This document shows positions 10,968 through 23,599 of a stretch of DNA of 64,000 bases, piece by piece. Made by a program: the position numbers and the translations under genes. Origin of the DNA: Ditylenchus dipsaci (Eukaryota; Nematoda; Chromadorea; Rhabditida; Anguinidae); the NCBI GenBank assembly GCA_004194705.1, contig SADC01000910.1, forward strand, positions 248,001 through 312,000, written 5' to 3'. A model generated the notes under the pieces. It worked only from the letters and a program-made list of their open reading frames with translations. It did no database searches and had not been told where the DNA came from. The first letter of the stretch is position 1; every line of letters starts with the position of its first letter.

Positions 10968-13826
10968 TACAGAGTGTCCCAAATTTAGCGCGCGATTTTT
11001 TTTATTCATAACTTTTTGTTTTCAATATTCAATTTTGTTCAGCATATTATTATATTCAAGCTGATCTTCGGGCGATTGTTCACAATTTTCATATCAAAGT
11101 GTTTGAACAAGTTAGAACAATATGTTTTTCAAAAAAAATGTTATAATTTTTGAACCAATGTAATTCTTTTTGAACCCCGTTCTTGGTAATCCAATGGCTC
11201 CGAAATTAATAACGGACCAGCTTAATTTTGCTAAAATAATGTAGTCAGTCGTTTAAAGAAAGAAGTTGTTGAGCGTAACAAAATTGCGGTAATTTGACAT
11301 GTGCAATTTACTCGCAATATATTCAAACTTTCTAGTCAGTGCAACTTTTCAACTTTTTTAAAAAGTTCGTTTATAATTATTCAAACGCTTTGATATGAAA
11401 ACCGTGGTATTGAGCAATTGCCCGGAGGCTTGCGAGCGCTTTAACACGGGAACGGCTGTACGTCCTGATGGTATGTCCTTGTGCAGAATTTCACGCTGAG
11501 CACGATGGTGAAAAAAAATTGAAAAAAAGTAACTCTACAGTGGTCAGCGGCCTTTGCGAACCATCAATGTCACGACTTTTGCCTATGCCACTTCAAAGAG
11601 GTAAAGAATGCCACTGTTTTAATATATTTTTTATATTTCATGTGCAAAAGAAAGCGCAGATTGCGAGCTTTTAAATGACATATTGTGGAGGTATTTATGA
11701 CAATCATATGATAATTTTTTGGCTCACAGAAACCATTGTGTTTTTTTCAAAAACGTTGTTCATACAAAAATATGTACAAATAAATGTGGAAACGCCGTTT
11801 TTAAGTTCATGGTTGATACTGTTCGACAGAGCAAGAAAAACTGCACCAGACAGTGCTTTAAAGTAGCCTGCAATCAAGCTTTTCGAGTGTTTAGCAAAGG
11901 TTCAAAAGTAAATCCCAAAATGCATCTTGACCTGAAACTTCAATTTCGCTACATAAATCTGAAATTCTGACACTTGATTCGAGTTCAGCATGGTCGATTT
12001 ACTTAAAAAACTGTCAATTGATTATCACAATCATTGTCAAATTTCAAATTCCGCTCGAGACAAAAATTACTTGAAATTTGAAAAATTTTTAATTTAAATA
12101 ATTTTTGTCTCGAGCGGAATTTGAAATTTGACAATGATTGTGATAATCAGTTGACAGTTTCCCAAGTAAATCGACCATACTGAACACGAATCAGGTGTCA
12201 GAATTTCAGATTTATGTAGCGAAATCGAAGTTTCAGGTCAAGATGCATTTTGGGATTTACTTTTGAACCTTTGCTAAACACTCAAAAAGCTTGGTGGCGC
12301 TACTCGGTTATACCCCCCCCCTCCCAAAAGTGCTACTCGGGAATAAACGCCCCCCCCCCAATCCTAGGAGCTACTCGGTTATACCCCCCCCCCCCCAAAA
12401 AATCCAGATTTTTAGGAGTGGTCAAAAAACATTTTTAAGCAATAATTTTGCTATAAAAGGACCAGAAAAGCAATTAAAATAGGGTTCAAGGGCTGTATTG
12501 GAGGGGAAGGGACAAAACAGGGGCCACTTTTACAGTGCCTATAAGTACCAAAGAGAATTAATTCTCTAAACGTTGAAGTCACTTTCAAACCCAGCCACTT
12601 GTGATGCACGTAAAAGTATAAGGACTCGAAATGATTGGACCGATCAGCCGGGTGGATCCTGATGGTTGTCGTTTAACTTTTGGATGGTTGAGCCTCTGGC
12701 TCGTAGCCTCAGGCTGGAAAATAGGGGAGACCCTTTTCGGCCGAAAAATCAATGATGTTGAACATAGTTTTGAATACTGGGGCCTACCGCATAAATAACT
12801 CTGGTATGCATGTTTTTCATGCATCCAGAGTCGCTTTCTCGGAATCATGTCTAAGGTATGTGGGTGTGCGCATCTCAACTCCAATCCCCCAAGCCCCCTG
12901 CGCATGCATTTTATGATCAAGTGTACTACAATCATATGACAATTTTTTGGCTCACAGAAACCATTGTGTTTTTTTTCAAAAACGTTGTTCATGCAAAAAT
13001 ATGTACAAATAAATGTGGAAACGCCGTTTTTTAATTTATGGTTGATACTGTTTGATAGAGCAAGAAAACTGCACCAGATAGTGCTTTAAAGTAGCCTGCA
13101 ACCAAGCTGACGCTACTCGGTAATAACCCCCCCCCCCCCCCCAAAAGCTACTCGGGAATACTTCTTCTTCAATCCTTCCCCTCCCAATACAGCCCATAAT
13201 CCCTTTTAAATTGCTTTTCTGGACCTTTTATGGCGAAATTATTGCTTAAAAATGTGTTTTGACCACTCTGGTGGTATTCCCGAGTAGCTTTTTGGGGGGG
13301 GGGTATTACCGAGTAGCGTCAGCTTGGTTGCAGGCTACTTTAAAGCACTATCTGGTGCAGTTTTTCTTGCTCTATCAAACAGTATCAACCATAAATTAAA
13401 AAACGGCGTTTCCACATTTATTTGTACATATTTTTGCATGAACAACGTTTTTGAAAAAAAACACAATGGTTTCTGTGAGCCAAAAAATTATCATATGATT
13501 GTCATAAATACCTCCACAATATGTCATTTAAAAGCTCGCAATCTGCGCTTTCTTTTGCACATGAAATATAAAAAATATATTAAAACAGTGGCATTCTTTA
13601 CCTCTTTGAAGTGGCATAGGCAAAAGTCGTGACATTGATGGTTCGCAAAGGCCGCTGACCACTGTAGAGTTACTTTTTTTCAATTTTTTTTCACCATCGT
13701 GCTCAGCGTGAAATTCTGCACAAGGACATACCATCAGGACGTACAGCCGTTCCCGTGTTAATAATAAGCTGAACAAGATTGTATATTAAAAACATAAACA
13801 AATAACAAAATTTAGGACACCCTGTA
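10968..13826. mobile_element. Nest of foldback elements inside a mariner-type MITE
   Basis: The outermost ends are TACAGAGTGTCCCAAATTTAG (10968) and its near-complement ending CACCCTGTAC (13826), like Tc1/mariner termini. Inside are two arms of about 440 bp in inverted orientation (11442-11880 and 13321-13760) with few differences. A partial direct copy of the left arm (12928-13108) is also inverted relative to the right arm. Between them lies a C/G-tract foldback (13109-13320) with ends GACGCTACTCGGTAATA. A separate inverted pair built on ATTTCAAATTCCGCTCGAGA lies at 12000-12190. A fragment of MITE family X is at 12600-12920. Reading frames in both arms are mirror shadows, not genes. Confidence 0.75.
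13109..13320. mobile_element. Small foldback with poly-C/poly-G arms
   Basis: Left end GACGCTACTCGGTAATAAC followed by about 17 C; right end a G run followed by TATTACCGAGTAGCGTC. Partial copies without the mirror end lie at 12295-12410. Confidence 0.65.
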
Positions 13827-14964
13827 CGTTTCGAACAACTATATATTATCGAAACATTAATAATACACAATTTTAACTGATTTCAACTTACTAATGAATT
13901 GCTTACGAATCTTTTAATTTTTTCAACTACTAACATATTTTTTAAAAACTGAAGGCCTTTAGTCAAATTAACCTAAATATAAAATCGATTTTTAGATAGG
14001 CTATTGCCGATTTGTTCTTTTTGTCAGAGAAGATGAGAAAATTTGAGATGCATGCGTTTAACTAAACACCTTGTAAAATCATTATTTATTATTTTTCATA
14101 GCAGCTCTTTCGAAATTTTATCGCAGTTGATTTTCTAGGCAATGTAGCTTTTTTTAAAGCTTTTTATGATCATTGCTGCTCAGTAAAATTCGATGATTGT
14201 GTTCATAGGCGTACCCAGGGAACTAGCGGGGCTAAAACCCAGAGGCTTTTAGTCAACCTTATCGAAGGTCGTATCTCAACACTCAAGTTTTTAAAAATAT
14301 TAAGTTGGTAACTCTTGAACTGCGCTACAACATAGTGCTAAGATGTAGTTATTCACCCATCCACGCAGTTAAGCACATTTTGTAACAAAAAATGTGTGAA
14401 AAATTAAACCGAATGATATAAATTATAAAAAATGAATGTTAGTCCGACCTTCTTTTTGTTTTGTATCAATAAAATCTTTTTTCTTAAGAAATTTTTATTT
14501 AAGGGCTAGAAAAAGTATATCTTATAAAAACAAATCGTATTGAAATCCTGAAGAAAAAAAATCTTTTCGAAACTGTAGTTAGACTCTTTTTCAAATGACT
14601 TTTTTGTAACAAAATTTTCAGTTGTCTTTTAGTATCAAATTGAGGCCATCCTTTTTTTTGTTGGAAATCTCTTTATCTTAGCCACGATTTGGTATATCAA
14701 ATGCATAAGATTAGAGCAAAATCCTGAAGAAGCCTTTTTCTGCCTTATTCTGTAAAAGCAGTTAATAGGAAATCAGCCGGCCATCAGAGAAAGTGCCCGA
14801 AGTTCACCCCTGATATAAGAGCGCTCAATAAAAGAACAGCCTTGCTATAAAAGGAACTCAAGCTACTCCCGGCTTATTAAAAGACCCTTGATATGAAGGC
14901 ACATAATCAACTTTGCCACAATTTAACTAATTACTTGCTTCTCACAAATCGGGCAGAACTTTTT
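13827..14964. other. No gene seen
   Basis: AT-rich. A GGCGTACCCAGGG segment near 14208 looks like a transposon scrap. No exon was recognised. Confidence 0.35.
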
Positions 14965-15096
14965 ATTGTCACCGAATGACTTCTTTCTGTCGCCAGAAAC
15001 TTTTCTTTTTTGGAAAAAGAAAAGCCTGTCGGCGACAACATTTTTCAGCGACAAGAAAAAGTATTTGGCGACAGAAAGGAGTCCTTTAGCGACAAT
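14965..15096. mobile_element. Short foldback with TGTCGCC repeats
   Basis: Ends ATTGTCACCGAATGACTTC and TCCTTTAGCGACAAT are imperfect inverted repeats. Inside, the unit GGCGACA or its complement TGTCGCC recurs several times in about 130 bp. No coding capacity. It resembles the other terminal-array elements in miniature. Confidence 0.5.
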
Positions 15097-16018
15097 ACAA
15101 GTTTTTACCTTATAAAGCTGCCTTAGATTTTTTAAATCGATAAATTTAGCTTAACATGTCAGTTTCAATACACAAGGGAAAAATTATTTTCTGTTGTTTT
15201 TCAATGTTGGACTTTTGCTTACAAATATTCAAGGTAAAACTTTTTTGATATATTCATTTATGTGAAGATTGTTAAATTGCGTTTCCCGTATCACCACTAG
15301 AATTTGTATGTTTACTAGCCGAAATTTCAGAAAACAATTGAATTTATATTAAGTCTTTTCTTGCAACGATGAATAGAGCAAAGCCTATCAAACAAAACTT
15401 AGTCAGTCTCATTTGTATAGTTGAACCTCTACATAGTACTATTTCACACGCTAATATCGATAGGCTAAAGTTACTAACCAGGTTAAAGTTACTGTCTCGA
15501 ATTCCCGAATTTTATTTTTGACGCTTCAGTTTACTTAACTTTTTTTTCAAAAATCAGGCTACGTAACACAGAGCACGAATCCAAGACCTCGATGTCGAGA
15601 TAGACGAAACCGGCGCGTAGTTCCTCTTTGTGAACTGCAGGAATATCTGCAAAATTAATAGAAATTAATTTGATGAACCGACATCGAGCGTAAACATATA
15701 ATATATAAAATATAACGACTGAAATCAACGCATTGGTCAAACTCGAAGACCAATGAGGTAATGGAACGCAAGTGAGAAAACGACCAAATGAGGGAAACTG
15801 AAATTTGAACGAAAATATTGAGTTTGAAAATGTTAACGTAATTTTGATTCACCCTGTAGACAAAAAAATAGAGGATACCGTTAAACCTTGCTTTAGCTTT
15901 TTTGCCTGGTCCGAAATTACAAATAAAAACACCCAAATTAAAGGATTTCTGTCTGTGTGCAAGGGGTTGTTGTAAGACCGAAAGTCTAATAAACTTTATT
16001 AATTTAATTTTTTATAGG

Positions 16019-18025
16019 ACATGGTAATAATATTCTGCCTGAAAATGATCCTCAAAATGATGATCTCATTATAAATAACATTTTGACCGAAACAAACGAG
16101 TTTACACAAGCAAATAAAAAGCTTTTAAGACCCATGATTTTAAGAGAAGTGGAACAAGAGCTTAAAACTAGAGTTCAAAATAGTACACTTACTTTGATAA
16201 GCAAGTGCAAAAGTATTTTGCTCAAAATATTTCAGCAGCAGGAAAGTTATCTAGCATTGATATACCCAATTTTGTTGCTACTATTGAAGGGTATAGGCCT
16301 GAAGTCAGATTTCAAGTCATTTACAAATTAGCTCTTTTACAAAATGAATTATTAGACGAGTACATGCTGAAAAGTATGTACGATGAGCATGTAAAAAACC
16401 AACCAAAAAATAAAAGCCTTTACAAAAAGCAGTAATTGTTGGCGGAGGTCCCAATGGACTCTACGCTGCTTTTCAATTGTTCCTGTCTGGTTTGAGCGTT
16501 ACTCTAGTTAATGACCGACCAGAAAAATACACTCGAAACCAGATAATAAACATTGATCCTAATTACATGTTTCAGCTTCAAATTTTGCTAGGCACTTCTT
16601 ATAGCAGGCTGTTTTTCGAAAAAGAATCTCCTGGAAAAATTGTTCATGAACATGGTCAAATAAATTTAAAACATATTGAGACTGCAATGAAGGACAGATT
16701 GAAAGGTTTATTGGAGTATGTAAATCAAAAACAGCACAAAAAAGATGACTTGTTAAAGTTAGTTTTTGGACAAGCTGTAGAAAAAATCAAATTTCCAACA
16801 ACTGTAGACCCTAACTATTATGCTGTCCTCAAGTCTTCAAGCAGCAACCATGAAATTCCATTTGATTTGCTTGTGTGTGCATCAGGTTTTAAAGATAAAA
16901 TTCGCGACACTTATTTGGCCATTCCTAAAGAATATACTGTCCCTAAAAATTATGGAGTCGCTGTCTTTGTAAAAGGCAAAAATTACAAGGAAAAAAGTTT
17001 ACTGAACAAGAAACATTGACATCAGCCGAGTATGAGGAAACAATAGAAGAAGAAGACTTTGCAGGTTTCATCAATACAAGGTCATATTTACCTCAGCCCA
17101 TAAAAACTAAATATGTAAATATTGCCAAGCTCATCGGTAAGCAACCAGTTGACTCGACAGCATATGAAAACAAATCAAGTATGTGCTTGGCTGCAGACAC
17201 AGATGATGCTTTAGTAAAAATTTTGGCTGATGTGGACGAAAAAAAGAAAAAAGTAGCTGATTATAACCAAATTATTCAAAAATTAGATGAGTTCAAGCGT
17301 GACATACTTAAAAAATGGTTTTCGGTTATGGCTAAAATAACCATGAAGCACAATAAAGAAAACTCTCAACATATAAAAATAAATATGGATGAAGGAATAA
17401 GAAACAACATGCTGAATTTCGATGCCAACCCGTGAGCACATCGACATTTGATGTGATCCAGTGTGCACTAGACAAACCTGCTGTTCAATACATAGTTAAC
17501 GGCCAATCAGCTATATTTTTGGCGGTAGGCGACTCTGCTGTTAACATACATTTCTATGTAGGCAAAGGCTTGAAAAATGGAAAAAACGGAATATTAGAAG
17601 CAGTAGACCTAATTAAAAACTACAACTATCAAGTTATTAGCGACTTGAGCGTTTTAGTTGACAAAATAAATCAAAAATTTGCAAAAACAAAACCACAATT
17701 GCTTGATTCAGGTAAACGATTTTTGGAAGAAAAAATGGAAAAAGACATAAAGCAACAAGCAGCAGAAAAATTGTGTCTAGCAATTAATAAGACTATAGAT
17801 CAACAAAAAACCAAACAAGATTATGGATTTGAGATAAAAAGAAAAGTTGGTATTTTAAACAAAATCTTTAGAACAAATTGTGTATCTTTCGAAATCATAG
17901 TAAACGATAAAAGTATTCCTGCAACAGTAACTTTGGATGCAAAAATTCAAATAGAAAATGAGTCGAGAGAAACTTATTCAACTATTATACACGCAGCAAT
18001 GTCACTCAAGAATTCCGATAGCTGA
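16019..18025 (+). CDS. FAD-dependent oxidoreductase (PHBH/MICAL-like fold), single long exon
   Basis: A flavin-dependent monooxygenase-like protein; the substrate cannot be told. A 3' splice site (TTTTTTATAG) ends at 16018, so a short upstream exon is expected but was not found. Coding then runs about 2 kb without an intron, unlike neighbouring genes. Seen: a dinucleotide-binding motif VIVGGGPNGLYAAF near 16434, a following beta-strand ending in an acidic residue (LVNDRP), a central DLLVCASGF block near 16866, and a second FAD motif VGDSAVNIHFYVGKGL near 17525, comparable to the GD motif of PHBH-type hydroxylases. About 140 residues precede the Rossmann fold and have no recognised domain. Four frame breaks (about 16185, 16424, 16991, 17428) each equal one missing base, three of them in A or C runs. 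AATAAA lies at 18078. A bacterial origin is possible but unproven. Confidence 0.7.
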
Positions 18026-18284
18026 AGAACTTTATTTTGGAGGAACTTTGACGATTCTGTTTACTTTTTTCAAACCTTAAATAAACATTTTACAGTCAAT
18101 TCTATTACAGCCGCCACTCTGTGGTCTCCCGCTTTATTATGATAACAGAAAAAGAACACACCCTTTAATCACTGCCCTAAAAGACAAACGCGCTCACTGT
18201 AAATGTCAACCCCTTCAAGTTTTAATTCATATGGCTAATTAAGGAAATTTTCGGATGCCTTAGTTTCAAATAGCAAAAAATCAG

Positions 18285-18500
18285 CTTGGAATTCTCCTTA
18301 GTCCCCATCCTATTGTTTTTTTCTGATTCTTTAAAATAAGACAAGTGTAGACCAGTGTATGTCAGGACGGACTCAAATCTACCTTAGATTTCATTAATTT
18401 GTTGAAGTTTGTCCTGAAATATGCTGGTCTACCCTTGTATTAGCCTAAAAAATTCACAAAAAACCGCAGGAGGGAGCAAGAGAACCTGTCCTGGATAAAG
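18285..18500. mobile_element. MITE family Z copy
   Basis: Inner hairpin around GTGTAGACCAGTGTATGTCA and its complement near 18415-18440, flanked by CCTTAGTCCCCATCC and GGAGGGAGCAAGAG. Same layout as 5741-5992, more diverged. Confidence 0.55.
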
Positions 18501-18661
18501 CTGGCTCAATAAAAGAATGAAGGTATATCGGAAATAAAGTTATTTTGGGGGTATTTTGACTTCTACAAGTCATGTTACAAAAAGGGTGGAGACTTTTTCA
18601 TAAAAATAATTCTTTGAAGGCATCTACTATAAAAACAATTAAAATATATAACGCAACGCTT

Positions 18662-21600
18662 TTAAATTAAAATTTCCGACATGCTATTTGTGTCTAAATC
18701 ACTTTCTGCATTGCTGTTGAAGTTGAACTCTGTTGGGGTGAAGTAAACAGATTCTGTGTTTACTAAGTGTTCAATGTACTGAGAAGGCAATCTAAAATCA
18801 ACCTTCTTCAAGAACTGGGAAAAAATAATTGTTAAAAACTCGTGAACTATGTAAGATACCTTTTAACAGCGAACCCAACCGGTTTAACTTTGCATTGCTG
18901 CATATCCATCTTTTCACTGTTTTTAGTTTTCCTAGAACCAACAAATTTATCAGCATAGCCTTTCTTACCCCATATGAAAATCTCAACTGATTTTTTCGGC
19001 ATAATCTCACCGGCACATGTCCCACTGATTGAGATCTAGTGATTCTGCGTTTTTGATCTCCTGTATCTCTAAAAGATATTTTTCTGATCGATAGCAGTCT
19101 TTTGAGCCTTGTTTTGGCGGTAACTATGTCAGCATTTCTGGCCATAAATCTGTGAAATTATTTTTTATTAGCTGTTTCATATTAAAAAAATCAAACTTGC
19201 TCACTCCAAAATCAGCAGATTAACACATGCACTGAAGATAGCCAGCCCAAACAAGATGAAAAAGAGCGTGAACAGCCAGTAAACCACATCTTTTTGCAGT
19301 CGATTTTTTGTTTGAAGAGGCACAAAGTCGCCGAAACCAATAGTTGACACTAGATTATAAATTTTTTGAGTAGACTTTTTCGGTATATGGTTTTGTTACA
19401 CTTACATGTAATTACACAGTAGTAGTAGGAGTCAAACAAAGACCAGCCTTCTCTTAAGTGAAAAACTACTGTTGAAATGACTATTGTCAGGATTCCAATT
19501 GAGGAGGACACAAACAGCAAGTGCCTTAAATTTAGAAATTAGAAGTAAAATGACGTGTAAAACAACAAAAAATTTTAATGATAAATGCAAAGTATTTTAA
19601 GTTTACCCTACAGTTTTGAATGATGAAACCTAGAAATATTGAATGTCACAAAATTGTCACAAACAATTAGTCAAGAATGAAACAAATATTTACAAAAATT
19701 TAAAAATCAACAGCCAACCAAGGAGAAACAATTTAAAAAGGCGAGAATGTATTATGTGATTTTGCTAAAAAAATTCTAAATTGTAATAAAAAATTTTGAA
19801 TTTTAGCTTTAGGGCACCAATTAAGCCAGGGCCAAACAACTCCATTTTCTTACGACTGCACATTATCAACACCATAGCTGCACGAGCGCCAGCGCCAGCG
19901 CCGGCGCCCGGCGCTTTTTAAGCGCCGGGCGCTCATAGCGCCGGCGCTTTTTCCGGCGCTGGCGCGAATATTTTGACTAGGCCGGCGCTGGCGCCGGCGC
20001 TAGCGTGAAATGGTGAATAGACCGGTTCTGGCACCGGTGCGCAAATTTTCACGAATTGCTAAACTGGCGCTTTTTTGTTTTGTATTAAGTCATTGTTGTT
20101 GTAAAACAAGTTCATGCCAATTCTTTAATTTATGAACTTCTTCAAAAATATAAATTTCCTAGTGGTGTTACTTGAATATGCAACAATACGTGTTTCATTC
20201 AATAAGTCCTTCAAGAACATCGTTTTATTTTTTCATTCCCTTGGCTATTTTTCTGGCCTTCAACTTTTGAACTAGCATTTCAAGGTACTCGTCAATAATT
20301 TGTTGGGCCTCGGCATCATCATCATCATCAAAAAGCTCTTTTTAATTCTGCCCTGATAAATATTTGATATGGAATAAAAAATGTTGAAAATTATGTCAAT
20401 AATTTGTAGAAAAGCCGCTTTTGAGTGCGCCGGCGCTTTTTACGGCGCCAGCAAAATCGCGCCGGCGCTGGCGCCGGCGCGATTTTTTCTTCGTTCAAAA
20501 AACCGGCGCTGGCGCCGGCGCGATTTTTTCAATTTGGCTGCTCTGGCGCCGGCGCTGGCGCTTTTTCCGGCGCTGGCGCTCAATTTTGAAAATTGCCGGC
20601 GCCGGCGCTGGCGCTATTTTTTGGACAGCGTGCAGCTATGATCAACACAGTTATAGCGAAAATTGTGTATTTGTCATTCAAGTTATTAAAATTCTATTTC
20701 AATATGATTTTTTGCAAAAAATCTATTAAAAATAACCTTGACTTTATCTCTTTTAGGGCATTTACGTCTCTTTTTGCCAACAATCTTCCGGCCTGGCAAT
20801 TTTTTTAAAGATTAAAATTGTTAGATTAATGAACCCTAGTTGTGAATGGGTAGTGATTTCCCACTTTGGTCCTCCCTGCTGTTATTTCAAAAAAAATTTT
20901 TTTTGTGTTTTTTTTGTTTTTTATTATTATTTTTTACTTGTATCCTATTATCATTTAAGTTTTTCACGATGTAATTCACTGAAAGTAATAGGCCAATAGT
21001 CCATTTAATGCTTGAAAGCCCACCAACTATGTCTATTATGTATGAAATGAATAAATACGTTTTATTTCATAACATTTATTGTACTAGAAACCTTTTTTCC
21101 TATCAAATTTTTGTAAATGCTAAAAAATTAAATTTGATGAAATTTTTTGAAACAACAGGGGAAGCAAAGCGAAATTTAAAAAAATTTAAAAAAACAACAG
21201 GGGGAAAAGGCAAGAAATTGGTACCCATCCTTAACTAGGGCTGTATTAAAAAAGGAATTCAACCTTTTCCAGACACCGCCTAATAAAATAGTTGATTCGT
21301 TCACCGACAGACTGGAAGGTGATCAAACCTAGTGGGATGCCCACCAAAGCAAATATTATACAGAAGAATTTGCCGACCACAGTGCTTGGAGTGGAGTGAC
21401 CATAGCCTGCAAATATAGGTATTTATGCAAATACCTGAAAAGGTGTTGCCTTTTCATACCAATTGTAGTTATAACCACTGCACAGAAATAAAAGGCTCCT
21501 AGGAATTTCCACTGAAATCCAGCAGCATATGGAATAGACTAAAATATTTACTAACAAATATAAGTGATTTTAAAAATGGCGAATAAAAAATTTAGGCGCT

Positions 21601-22103
21601 AGTATAGAATACATCCCACCGCCTCCAAAACCCCACCCTCTACCCTATGGAACAACAAGTTTAGGCTTAGCCCTTAGGCTCGAGGGTAGGCCAGTGTACG
21701 GAAGTTGTGACTAATAAATACTTTACGCACTTTTTCTGAGGTCTTGGACATATATTTGAGTGCTCTTTACTTTATTTACAAAAGAAAAAAATTATGCGGG
21801 GGGGGGGGGGGGGGTTATTCTATTCTATACTAGGTTGAAAAGTTACTTTTACTACAATTTCTTCAAGAGCTTGGAGGTCTCTGCAAATTAATTCATATTA
21901 TTTTATTGACAAATTAATTTGGCCACATTTTTCTTATATTTTAGTTTAAATTACCTTCGAGTAAAGTTGTATTTGTCCTGCATTTCCGCCCGAGTGTCCT
22001 CAATCTCCTTGCGCAACTTTAGATCTTCTTCATATTCAAAAAAGCTGAACACAAAGGCTCCTAGCACCAAGTATAGCAAGGTACCTGACAGAAGCCAAAG
22101 AGA
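18662..22103 (-). CDS. Two-pore-domain potassium (K2P) channel, TASK/TWK type
   Basis: A background potassium channel subunit of the plasma membrane; two pore loops per chain, active as a dimer. Exons (minus strand): 21955-22103 (first membrane helix [15 protein letters not shown]), 21460-21538 (first pore helix, VITTIG), 21264-21406 (YGHSTPS completing the filter, then helix 2 and FQSVGERIN), 19607-19629 (23-bp microexon), 19406-19524 (helix 3, then [10 protein letters not shown]), 19205-19349 (second filter TIGFGDF, helix 4), 18969-19149 (FMARNAD and a basic tail), 18860-18931 and 18662-18814 (C-terminus, stop). Both selectivity filters, TIGYG and TIGFG, are intact. GERIN after helix 2 and FMARNA after helix 4 favour the TASK/TWK branch. 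A candidate first exon with ATG near 22184 is out of phase. Phase breaks at two junctions fit the one-base deletions seen elsewhere. Confidence 0.85.
19873..20640. mobile_element. hAT-type nonautonomous element with GGCGCCGGCGCC arrays
   Basis: Exact 8-bp target duplication ATCAACAC at 19865-19872 and 20641-20648. Terminal inverted repeat CATAGCTGCACG. Both ends continue as GC-rich arrays of the self-complementary unit GCGCCGGCGC and variants GGCGCTGGCG (19880-20040, 20430-20625) around an AT-rich, gene-less centre. It sits in the 1.6-kb intron of the K2P gene. No transposase, so movement would depend on another element. Confidence 0.9.
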
Positions 22104-23599
22104 CTAAACAAGTTCGAATATTAATAATTCGAAAATACAACCAACCCTGGATAGTAAGTAATTGCAGACATGAAAAATCTGACCATTTTTTCGTAAATGT
22201 TTTTAACTTGTGTAAGCTTAGCAAGCTATTGATTTTACGATTGTAAAGTTGTTTACAAAGATCCATATCAAAATTGTGCAACAGAGCAGGGGGTTCATTT
22301 CTAACAATTTTTTTATGATTGTTTAAACCTCTGTTTTTGAACATAGCGACAAGAAAATCGCATGAGCTTTATTTTAAATTTATTACAAATATTCGAGCGA
22401 GCAGTTAAATTTTCTACCCTGGTCTTTTTTAACATAGAACTCACTCTTTTGCTCTTCTTGTGTAGTTTCATTACATCAAATCAGTGGTGACATTAACAGC
22501 AATATATAAATGTCCTAATAAACAATGCTTCTTAAGGCAAGAAAATAGAAGCAAGAGCATTTGGCCCCCTTTAAATGGTCTGTTTCTTCTAATGCCCGTT
22601 GCTCTATTCCAATTATGAAGGGGGTTGACTAGATAGAAATGAACCCCCTGCTCTGTTCACTGCTGGCGCCACTGAGCTATGTGTCTGTCTGCTGCTCCTT
22701 TCCGTCAATGCCATTTTGGAATAAAGCAATGGATAATTTGGACCTTTTCGGCATTTCGAAATTCTACAGATAACGTTCTGAGTTTTGGTTACAAACTAAA
22801 CTGTAGTATTTTTCACGATTAAAATAGACGGTTCTATTACTATAATTTGCAGAATTAGTTTTGGAGGGGTAGATGTTATTGTGTTTTTTGTTTGATTTGA
22901 TTGATTAGTCTGATTCAAAATATTGCAAGGATTCCAATTTACAAGTCGTTTGAAGAAATGCGCCAGTTCAGTCATTTTTATTAGCGCTCGCTTATTTAAG
23001 GTTTCACGGGCATTAACCGAAGATTGCGCATCTGTATTGCTTAACACTTCCAAGTCCACCTGTAAATTTTGCCTAAGCAGGTCAAGCAGGCTGTGTTGAA
23101 CACAATGGTGCCAGCCGTTTAAACTTCAAGGTCAGATAAGTGGCTGAAATGAGGTCTGGAAAGTTATAAAATTTTCAAGGTCGAAATTTAGCTAGTTCCT
23201 ACGTATTTTCAGGTGGTGGGCCATCATCGTTATACTAATCCTGAACTCATAATACACCAATATGACTGCCAGGAATTTTGCTTTTAAACACTATCAAAAA
23301 CACACTGTTCTGTTTTGAATAATTGAGATAAATCACGATTCATTTTTTTGGGTAGCGATTTTGAAAATGTCATATTTTGGCTTTCTATTTGACATAACTT
23401 TGTGTACAGATAATATATAGCTAAATGGTAATGATGAAAAAAGCGTAGAATATTGCAGGTATTTTGTCACCAAATAAAGCAATAGTTAATCATAAATTTA
23501 TGACAAGATATGCAAAAATTATATATAAAATGGGGCATGAACTTCCTATAACATTTTTTCTGCTAGACAAATCTTTGATTTTTACAACAGATTGTTCTC
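22104..23599. other. Mostly unassigned; one possible orphan exon on the minus strand
   Basis: A minus-strand frame at 22796-23059 is preceded by a good acceptor (TTTACAG) and reads VDLEVLSNTDAQSSVNARE, then MTELAHFFKRLVNW and a Q/N/T-rich tail to a stop. No family recognised. A splice partner was not found, so this may be a terminal exon or chance. The rest shows no gene. Confidence 0.25.

Noticed and set aside
11468..13776. Several 60-135-residue frames in the palindrome nest
   Set aside because: The same peptides appear on both strands because the arms are inverted copies; they end wherever the repeat does.
16019..18025. Programmed -1 frameshifting in the FAD gene
   Set aside because: Break sites do not form proper slippery heptamers in the upstream frame, there are four of them, and COG3 shows the same pattern; missing bases in homopolymers explain both.
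20381..20729. Ala/Arg/Pro-rich frames in GC-rich repeats
   Set aside because: Translation of GCGCCGGCGC repeats in three frames; non-coding hAT-type element.
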